A stretch of DNA of 23,635 nt from Bog-473 sp035551835 (GTDB lineage: Bacteria > Actinomycetota > Acidimicrobiia > Acidimicrobiales > RAAP-2), in NCBI GenBank assembly GCA_035551835.1, contig DASZMN010000083.1, positions 1 to 23,635 on the forward strand, read 5' to 3'. A program made the position numbers and the translations under genes. Within the stretch, counting starts at the first letter, position 1, and the number at the start of each line of letters is the position of its first letter. Below, piece after piece: positions 19,445 to 23,635 of this stretch. The notes under the pieces are model-generated. The model made no database searches, was not told the origin of the DNA, and saw only the letters and a program-made list of their open reading frames with translations.

Positions 19445-20163
19445 CACACCTGAGTACACGCGTCGGGCCGGGCTTCGACTACGACCTTGGCCCGGTCGAC
19501 GTGGTACGTCAGGCGGAGCCCCATGGCCCCGTAGATGGCCGCTCTCTGCTCGGCTGAGGCACCGCGCAAACCGATGAGGCCCGAATGGACCGCCGTGACC
19601 AGCGCGCGGACCTCGGCCTCGGTGAGCACTGCTCCCGGGGTCGCCTCGCGGAGGTCGCGCTCCGCGGTGAGCCGGAGCGCTTCGACCTCCTGGGTCCAGG
19701 TCGCGACGACCTTGGGCTCGACGCCCTCCTCCAACGCGCGGCGGTACTTCGCCAGCCGCTTGTCGCAGTCGGCCATGGTCCGACGCGCGGCCTCCTGGCG
19801 CGCTAGGACCGCGTCGTCAGGCCCCTGTGCATCCGTGAGGGCCGCGATGGTGGCTTCCATGTTCTCGGGGTCGAAGTGGCGTAGCAACGACTCGTCGAGG
19901 CGTCCGGTGATGTCGGCTTCGCGCAGGTAGACCCACTTGGCATGCTTGCCGGTCGCGCCCGCGTACTCGGTCTTGAAGCCGCACCGGTAGTGAGCCTGGC
20001 CGTGGTTCCACGCGCCCGACATCCGGCGGTTGCACGAGCCGCAGTAGATGAGCGACGACAACGCGTAGGTGTGCCGACGTCGGGGCTTGACGACGGCCTT
20101 GCGATGCTCACCGATCGACCGTTGCGCCTGCGCCTCCGCGAAGAGCTCGTCCACGACCGACTC
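19426..20163 (-). pseudogene. Large serine recombinase, C-terminal piece
   Basis: About 245 residues match the C-terminal half of large serine recombinases. Reading order is TESVVDELFAEAQAQRS, the zinc-ribbon segment YALSSLIYCGSCNRRMSGAWNHG...YRC (Cys codons at 20041, 20032 and 19981), then a long helical coiled-coil region (DAVLARQEAARRTMADCDKRLAKYRRALEEG), and the end GLRLTYHVDRAKVVVEARP. The catalytic N-terminal domain and the central recombinase domain are missing: homology stops near 20160 and an open frame continues to 20223 with unrelated residues. The final codons (VGGGT and the TGA at 19428-19426) lie inside the tRNA-Leu gene, so the host tRNA supplies the end of the protein. Confidence 0.82.
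19434..19445 (+). other. Left attachment-site core (attL-like) at the tRNA 3' end
   Basis: CCCCTCCGACAC at the 3' end of the tRNA-Leu gene recurs in direct orientation at 21388-21399. The surrounding T-arm is also partly repeated. A tRNA 3' end next to a recombinase gene is the classic integration site arrangement. The exact crossover cannot be fixed from one sequence. Confidence 0.5.
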
Positions 20164-20164
20164 G

Positions 20165-20304
20165 GTGCGTGGCACTACGTGCTCCAGACCACCGGCTTCG
20201 AGCCGGGTGTCTACCTGGTCCAATGCGCGGGCAGCGAGGGCCTGATCGCCGTGAGCGGCCCCGAGACGTTCGTGCTGGACGAACCGCTGGTCCCGGGCCT
20301 CTAG
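20165..20304 (+). pseudogene. C-terminal remnant of an unidentified plus-strand gene
   Basis: From about 20165 to the TAG at 20302-20304 the plus strand reads HYVLQTTGFEPGVYLVQCAGSEG, then LIAVSGPETFVLDEPLVPGL, with G or C at nearly every third position, as in a real high-GC gene. Upstream the same frame runs antisense through the recombinase, so no start survives. It looks like the last 45 or so residues of a beta-rich, perhaps exported, protein cut off by the rearrangement near 20160. The function is unrecognised. Confidence 0.4.
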
Positions 20305-20449
20305 CGCTGCAGGCGCCAGAAGACACCCGCTGCACGCGCAGACGGATCTCCGGGACGCTCACGGGCCTCACCACGGCCGGCCGAAGGCGCCGGCGCTTCT
20401 CCATCGCCTCAGCGACGTCGTGGGGGGAGACCTGTGCCACCAAGAGCAC
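20305..20449 (-). pseudogene. Possible N-terminal gene fragment, unknown
   Basis: On the minus strand an ATG at 20449 opens a frame reading MLLVAQVSPHDVAEAMEKRR, followed by RLRPAVVRPVSVPEIRLRVQ, with high third-position GC to about 20305. There the plus-strand remnant begins and the frame loses coding character. It may be a truncated gene or chance; no family was recognised. Confidence 0.25.
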
Positions 20450-20479
20450 TGTACGCCCGGCGATCTACGCTGGGCCGCT

Positions 20480-20773
20480 ATGGCGATGTGGCTCTTGGGG
20501 TCCAGAACCGATGGCGTCACTGTCGATGACGACTTCCGGTGTCCAGTCTGCGGCTATGTCGGCAGGTTGTTCACCAGCGATGACCGATCGTCGTTGGGAC
20601 GGTTGACCGGAGGCTGTCTTTTGTGTCCCCACTGCGCCAACTCCGGAAAGCTCTTCCGAAAACGGAAGTACCTCAAATTCCAGAAGGTCACCCCGCCGAG
20701 TGCGCACTTTTCGGCTGCAGTAGGCGAGATGGACGCTGCGGTGAAGCGCCAGTTTCCTAACAGCCACTATTGA
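20480..20773 (+). CDS. Small zinc-ribbon-like hypothetical protein
   Basis: A 97-residue protein with a paired-cysteine pattern: FRCPVCGYVG (about 20-29), then CLLCPHCANSGKLF (about 46-59). It looks like a zinc ribbon, followed by a basic stretch (FRKRKYLKFQKV). Base composition is lower in GC than the core genes. The start is uncertain: ATG 20480 is chosen, but 20486 or an upstream frame start at 20420 are possible, and no clear ribosome-binding site is seen. It converges with the next gene (16 bp between stops). The function is unknown; nucleic-acid binding is a reasonable guess. Confidence 0.55.
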   Translation: MAMWLLGSRTDGVTVDDDFRCPVCGYVGRLFTSDDRSSLGRLTGGCLLCPHCANSGKLFRKRKYLKFQKVTPPSAHFSAAVGEMDAAVKRQFPNSHY

Positions 20774-20789
20774 GAAGCGGTCGATTGAA

Positions 20790-21170
20790 CTAGAAGAGGT
20801 CGGGATCCTCACCTCTGCCGGCGCCGAGCATGAAAGCACCATCGCCTTGCTGCTGCATGACCTCGATGCACAGCGACACCATCCGCTCGGCGACTTCCTC
20901 GAGTTCGGCGGCGTCGAACGAGGTGAGGGTCGCGTCTATCGTTCCCTCGTCACCGGCCGCTCTCTGGTTGTTGAGGCGGACGACGTATAGGGCCACGATT
21001 TCGGCTTCGAGATTCTCGTGGAGTCCCGAAGTGTGCCGATCGCACTCATCGGCCAGGCTGATGAGGCTGGGCACGATCGCGGCGAAGATCCGTTCCCGCA
21101 GGATGCCTTCGCTGGAACCGAGCGAGTGAAGGATCTTGTACGCCTTCTCCTGGGCATATCCGAGGCTCAT
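20790..21170 (-). CDS. Hypothetical helical protein
   Basis: A 126-residue protein starting at ATG 21170 (MSLGYAQEKAYKILHSLGSS). It is predicted largely helical by eye, acidic, with regular hydrophobic spacing (ILRERIFAAIVPSLISLADECD, ENLEAEIVALYVVRLNNQRA, FDAAELEEVAERMVSLCIEVMQQ) and a Gly-rich acidic tail. There is no signal peptide or membrane segment, and no family was recognised. The frame stays open upstream to 21353, but those residues lack coding character. It lies between the two recombinase pieces, so it may be cargo or an inserted gene. GC is lower than in the core genes. Confidence 0.55.
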   Translation of the reverse strand: MSLGYAQEKAYKILHSLGSSEGILRERIFAAIVPSLISLADECDRHTSGLHENLEAEIVALYVVRLNNQRAAGDEGTIDATLTSFDAAELEEVAERMVSLCIEVMQQQGDGAFMLGAGRGEDPDLF

Positions 21171-21322
21171 GACCGGCAAGCCTACGGTGATGGGTTGTCC
21201 GCGACGCGCGTACTGGCATCGTCGCTTTGTTGACCGCTGCAAGGGTGGCGAGTGGTTCGACCTCCGGAAGGTGGAAGTCGACGCCTTCAAGCGATGGCGC
21301 CGGGATCTAATTGGCCAAGCGG

Positions 21323-21634
21323 TCACGCGGCTCGCTTTACCCCGATCTCCCACCGCATCAAGGCCGGAGTACCAGCGGGGTCGAACGCCCCTCCGACACG
21401 ATCAAAACCCGACTCCTTGAGTCCAACCTCCTGGTAGCGAACGTTGTGCAGGAGCTGTTGGAGCCCGGGTCGCTCGAGGTTCTTGCCCGAGAGCCCGGGG
21501 TCGGAGACGACCGTCACCTCGCCGAGGTCGTGCAGCTCGGCATAGACGCGCAGCTTGTCAGCTTGCCCGGCGATCGAGAAGCCCTCCGCTGCTTGTTCCT
21601 CGGTCGACACCCGGCAGTACGCCACCGTCAACAT
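21323..21634 (-). pseudogene. Serine recombinase, N-terminal catalytic piece
   Basis: Starts at ATG 21634 with a strong ribosome-binding site (AGGAGG, 6 nt upstream). It encodes the resolvase-type N-terminus AYCRVSTEEQAAEGFSIAGQ with nucleophile Ser10, then SDPGLSGKNLERPGLQQLL (about 48-66). After about residue 70 the sequence no longer resembles a recombinase, because the rest of the catalytic domain (normally with a YKLDRLSR-type motif) is absent. The frame runs on through the att-like core to a stop at 21323. It is on the same strand as, and upstream of, the C-terminal piece at 19426-20163, so both may come from one gene split by about 1.2 kb with loss of the middle. Confidence 0.78.
21388..21399 (+). 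other. Second attachment-core-like copy of the tRNA-Leu 3' end
   Basis: CCCCTCCGACAC repeats the tRNA 3' end in the same orientation. Just upstream, GGGG-TCGAACG-CCCC (21377-21391) mimics a T arm. No complete tRNA precedes it. It could be an attR, or the junction between two tandem insertions. Confidence 0.45.
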
Positions 21635-21737
21635 CGCGGTCCTCCTGTTCCAGCTCTTCTCTCTCGCTCACCATCCGCAGCCCGATGCGCACCAGCACGG
21701 CCGCCACCCGCCCGTAGTCGGGCACGGCCGCGTTCAC
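21558..21737 (-). CDS. Small 59-residue ORF coupled to rep, overlapping the recombinase start
   Basis: GTG at 21737 overlaps the rep stop as GTGA. The protein begins NAAVPDYGRVAAVLVRIGLR, followed by MVSEREELEQEDRDVDGG, and ends at 21558, overlapping the first 77 nt of the recombinase piece in another frame. Third-position GC is high until the overlap. Its coupling to rep and its position suggest a genuine short accessory protein, but no family is recognised. The recombinase ribosome-binding site lies inside it. Confidence 0.5.
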   Translation of the reverse strand: MNAAVPDYGRVAAVLVRIGLRMVSEREELEQEDRDVDGGVLPGVDRGTSSGGLLDRRAS

Positions 21738-22834
21738 CGCAACTCCAACTCGCTGCGGCGGCGAGCGACCCGCTCGCTGAATGCGGTCCGGCTGATGATC
21801 TCGTAGGTGTGCAGATGATGCCCGATTGCCCAAAGCGTGTCGTCGATGCCCTCGGTGCCGAGGAGGGCGCCCATCGAGGCGAGATAGCCGTTGAGGCCCG
21901 GGAGCAGCTTCTCGATCGACTTGGAGCGCCGAGCGAGGCGCAGGCGCTCGAGGCCGACGGCCGGATGAGAGAGCGTGGCCTGCTGGACTGAAAACCATTG
22001 CGGGGCGAGCGGCCAGCGGCATCGGGTCCGGTCATTCGTGGGGGACCGGTAGGTCAGCCATTCGCCGGTCGCGTAGGCCCACAAATCGCCCGTGGCAGCG
22101 AGGACCTGGGCGGGAGTGTTGAGGTCGAACTCTTGGAGCCCTTTTCGACCGATCTCGAACTCGAGCCGGTGCACGGGCATCCCCGCCACGTAGCGCTCGC
22201 CCCAGACCTCGAACCACCAGCCGTTGTCCTTGGCCGCCATGTCAGCGGTCTTGTTGTACAGACGCGCCAGGAACGTCTTGGTCGTGCGGCTGCCGAACTC
22301 GAATCCGGTCAAGGCGCCGGCCACCTCGTAGGTGCGCCGGGCGTCGGCCCGGCAGACGAAGCGTGAGGTGTCGCCGAGGGAGAGGTTCCAACCCTGCCAG
22401 TTGGCGAAGAGATCGACGCGGTTGACCCAGAAACGCAGCTGTCGTAGTTCGTGACCGAGGATCTCCTGCAGTGTGGTCACCGCGGCCTCGGGGCCGACGG
22501 CGTGCAGGAACTCGGAGCGAGGCTGGACGCGCACCGTGGGGAGGTGGCGGCTGGTGGAGATGCCGATGCGGGCCATCGCGTGCTCGAGGCAGAAGCGGTA
22601 CTTGCCCCAGCCGTGCGGGGTGATGCCGAAGACGAGCTCGCCGAGCTCGAAGGGCGCCGGGCGCTTCGCCTCGCCGGCCCACGCCCGACAGTCTTCGAGG
22701 CGCTGCAGAAATCGTTTGGGTACCTCCGCCCGTCCGGACAGGTAGAGCGCGTCGACTCCGGACGCCAGCTCGCGCAACGGCCCAACTAGCGAATTTGCGA
22801 CTAGGTGTTCAGAGACCGACGTGGGGAGTGGCAC
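21734..22834 (-). CDS. Replication-initiator-like protein (Rep_trans / replication initiation factor type)
   Basis: A 366-residue protein. The middle shows RVDLFANWQGW (139-149), then GSRTTKTFLARLYNK (181-195), then a Trp-rich stretch and VHRLEFEIGRKGL (221-233). This order (RVD, GSR...R.Y.K, R.E.E) is that of the replication initiation factor family that nicks DNA to start rolling-circle replication. Tyr193 would be a candidate nicking residue, but this is inferred. The C-terminal third is helical and basic, with no recognised motif. The start is GTG 22834, 9 nt after the stop of the helix-turn-helix gene. In an integrated element such a protein would serve excised or transferring copies. 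The gene appears intact. Confidence 0.68.
   Translation of the reverse strand: MPLPTSVSEHLVANSLVGPLRELASGVDALYLSGRAEVPKRFLQRLEDCRAWAGEAKRPAPFELGELVFGITPHGWGKYRFCLEHAMARIGISTSRHLPTVRVQPRSEFLHAVGPEAAVTTLQEILGHELRQLRFWVNRVDLFANWQGWNLSLGDTSRFVCRADARRTYEVAGALTGFEFGSRTTKTFLARLYNKTADMAAKDNGWWFEVWGERYVAGMPVHRLEFEIGRKGLQEFDLNTPAQVLAATGDLWAYATGEWLTYRSPTNDRTRCRWPLAPQWFSVQQATLSHPAVGLERLRLARRSKSIEKLLPGLNGYLASMGALLGTEGIDDTLWAIGHHLHTYEIISRTAFSERVARRRSELELR
22786..22804. repeat. Imperfect AT-rich inverted repeat within the start of rep
   Basis: CTAGCGAATTTGCGACTAG (CTAG-CG...CG-A-CTAG) stands out as an AT-rich spot in GC-rich DNA, about 10-16 codons into rep. Replication origins of this initiator family can lie inside the initiator gene, so a double-strand origin is conceivable, but unproven. 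Confidence 0.4.
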
Positions 22835-22843
22835 GGCAAGCGA

Positions 22844-23275
22844 TCAGTGGAAGAAGCCGGGACGCCGGTCGGCGATACGGCGCTCGATGCCCGCGGCCCA
22901 GGCGTTCTCGAGGTCGAGTCGGATCCAGGGGAACGAGTAACCGTCGGGATGCACGCCGTAGCGGGCGCGGAATCGCCGCACCTTGCGGAAGATGGTGGCG
23001 CGGTGCCAGCCACCCTCTTCCAGCGCGGCGAACCCGCCAGCCATGTGCCAGGCCACCCAGAAGCCGATCAGCTCGGACTGCTCCATCGCGTCCTCGGCGA
23101 TGTCGTCGCGCACGAAGTCGGGATAGTCCTCCTTGTCGAGGGCCTGCATCGGGAAGGCCTCCGCCAGCACGTCTTCGTCGAGGGCGCCGTGGTAGGCGTA
23201 CCAACGAGCGGCAGCCGTGCCGCCTCCTTCGACGGAGTCGCTCTTGTCGGTCCGGAAGTCTGGCTGGTCGGTCAT
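22844..23275 (-). CDS. Helix-turn-helix protein of the integrated element
   Basis: A 143-residue acidic protein from ATG 23275 (MTDQPDFRTDKSD). ATG 23284, three codons upstream, is equally possible, and neither has a Shine-Dalgarno sequence. Residues 72-106 (FWVAWHMAGGFAALEEGGWH, then RATIFRKVRRFRARYG) have the spacing of a helix-turn-helix with a basic recognition helix. The flanks are aromatic-rich. It directly precedes rep (9 nt) and a 20-bp palindrome lies just before the start. It is therefore a likely regulator of the rep/recombinase operon, possibly autoregulatory. No named family was recognised. Confidence 0.6.
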   Translation of the reverse strand: MTDQPDFRTDKSDSVEGGGTAAARWYAYHGALDEDVLAEAFPMQALDKEDYPDFVRDDIAEDAMEQSELIGFWVAWHMAGGFAALEEGGWHRATIFRKVRRFRARYGVHPDGYSFPWIRLDLENAWAAGIERRIADRRPGFFH

Positions 23276-23285
23276 GCGGGCCATG

Positions 23286-23305
23286 TTGTCGCATGGTTGC
23301 GACAA
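23286..23305. promoter_or_regulatory. 20-bp palindrome, candidate operator of the HTH-rep operon
   Basis: TTGTCGCATGGTTGCGACAA: perfect 8-bp arms around TGGT, positioned 2-11 nt before the possible starts of the helix-turn-helix gene. A dimeric repressor bound here would block transcription or translation initiation. Confidence 0.6.
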
Positions 23306-23345
23306 GCGGCCGTTCCCGCAGATCACGGAGGGGGTATGGCAACCA

Positions 23346-23435
23346 GGCCGCCCTCGGGCGGCCTCACCGATTGTCCCCGCGGAATGCTTCCGGGCCCGTC
23401 AAGGCGACCCTCCGGGCGGCTGCGCCGGCCTTGAC
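23346..23435. repeat. Cluster of hairpins in the 185-bp gap between HTH and antitoxin genes
   Basis: Two inverted repeats are seen: GGCCGCCC-TC-GGGCGGCC (23346-23363), and GTCAAGGC (23398-23405) paired with GCCTTGAC (23428-23435), with GC-rich palindromic sequence between. No run of T follows, so a standard terminator is not evident. The gap 23306-23490 separates divergent genes. Otherwise it holds only the antitoxin promoter. Confidence 0.55.
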
Positions 23436-23461
23436 CGGCCCTGTGGATCCGGGGTTCTGTC

Positions 23462-23483
23462 TGTACGTCGTTTGGCGTACAAT
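23462..23483 (+). promoter_or_regulatory. Antitoxin promoter with overlapping operator palindrome
   Basis: The inverted repeat TGTACG-N8-CGTACA (23462-23481) overlaps a -10-like TACAAT (23478-23483). The ATG follows 7 nt later without a ribosome-binding site, so the transcript is probably leaderless. An operator over the -10 fits autoregulation by a ribbon-helix-helix antitoxin. Confidence 0.55.
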
Positions 23484-23490
23484 TAGATCT

Positions 23491-23635
23491 ATGGCATCGA
23501 AGACGGAGCGACTGAGCCTGCGGCTGACCCCCGAACAGGACGCCGTCCTGCGGCGGGCGGCGGATGCCCGAGGGGAGTCGGCGAACGACTTCGTCGTGCG
23601 CAATGCCGTGGAGGCGGCCGAGATGGAGTTAGCTG
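23491..23635 (+). CDS. DUF1778 (TacA-like) antitoxin, N-terminal part (truncated by the window)
   Basis: Forty-eight residues are visible: MASKTERLSLRLTPEQDAVL, then RRAADARGESANDFVVRNAV, then EAAEMELA. This is the ribbon-helix-helix start typical of DUF1778 antitoxins, which neutralise GNAT acetyltransferase toxins that acetylate aminoacyl-tRNA. The beta-strand ERLSLRLTPEQ and the SANDFVVRNAVEAAE helix are characteristic. The toxin gene would lie beyond the right edge and cannot be confirmed here. Confidence 0.82.
   Translation, partial: MASKTERLSLRLTPEQDAVLRRAADARGESANDFVVRNAVEAAEMELA

Larger units (their letters stand above)
19445..23490 (+). mobile_element. Decayed integrated element in tRNA-Leu (right end not determined)
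   Basis: After the tRNA the gene set switches from core metabolism to recombinase pieces, a replication-initiator-like gene, a helix-turn-helix gene, small unknown genes and gene fragments. GC is visibly lower in parts (for example about 55% in 20641-20700). The order HTH, rep, small ORF, serine recombinase, tRNA, all on the minus strand, resembles small rolling-circle-type integrative elements of actinobacteria. No transfer gene is visible, so mobility is doubtful. The right limit given is arbitrary, placed before the antitoxin gene. Confidence 0.6.

Noticed and set aside
19942..20164. Plus-strand open frame extending upstream of the 20165-20304 remnant
   Set aside because: This part is the antisense of the recombinase zinc-ribbon region and has no coding character of its own.
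21171..21353. N-terminal extension of the helical protein to 21353
   Set aside because: The extra residues are Arg/Ser-rich, without the codon bias of the rest, and overlap the recombinase piece; ATG 21170 fits better.
21312..21400. A second tRNA ending at the att-like core (TTGGCCAAGCGGTCA looks like a D-arm and the 3' end matches tRNA-Leu)
   Set aside because: No acceptor partner GTCGGAG and no anticodon stem can be paired, so at most it is a tRNA remnant or attachment site.

Overview
The window is high-GC DNA with strong G/C preference at third codon positions. It looks like an actinobacterial chromosome, most probably Acidimicrobiia or a close relative. The reasons are the coaE-uvrB-uvrA order, the uvrC-rapZ-yvcK-gap-pgk-tpiA-secG order, frequent GTG starts, several apparently leaderless TANNNT promoters, a shortened phosphoglycerate kinase, and an arginine-type RapZ P-loop (GMSGAGRS). 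The lineage is inferred from these features; no marker gene was compared.

Positions 1-6537 hold the end of an unidentified gene, coaE (coenzyme A synthesis), uvrB, a small ketosteroid-isomerase-like protein and uvrA. Positions 6540-8408 hold a sulfotransferase and a SAM-dependent methyltransferase, probably acting on the same unknown product. Positions 8434-10369 (minus strand) hold a tandem DUF427 protein and nadA (NAD synthesis).

Positions 10532-19307 are a tightly packed plus-strand run: uvrC, rapZ, yvcK, gap, pgk, tpiA, secG and an orphan lipoprotein solute-binding protein. It joins the third excinuclease subunit to a regulatory pair and to lower glycolysis. WhiA, which usually follows yvcK in Gram-positives, is absent. 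All three uvr genes lie within about 11.5 kb. uvrA, uvrB and the DUF427 gene share a CGCCGGTA-type -10 region.

From a tRNA-Leu(GAG) gene at 19361-19444 to about 23490 the character changes: lower GC in places, minus-strand genes, broken genes and small unrecognised genes. This looks like a decaying integrated element in the tRNA. It carries a serine recombinase in two pieces (the last codons and stop of one lie inside the tRNA gene), a replication-initiator-like gene, a 59-codon overlapping ORF, a helix-turn-helix protein with a 20-bp palindrome at its start, and two convergent unknown genes. A 12-bp copy of the tRNA 3' end recurs at 21388-21399. The right end of the element is not visible. 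The window closes with the start of a DUF1778 (TacA-type) antitoxin gene that has its own palindromic promoter.

No rRNA, CRISPR array or insertion sequence was seen. No gene-free stretch exceeds about 190 bases; the longest are the sulfotransferase leader (6538-6717) and the hairpin-rich region 23306-23490.
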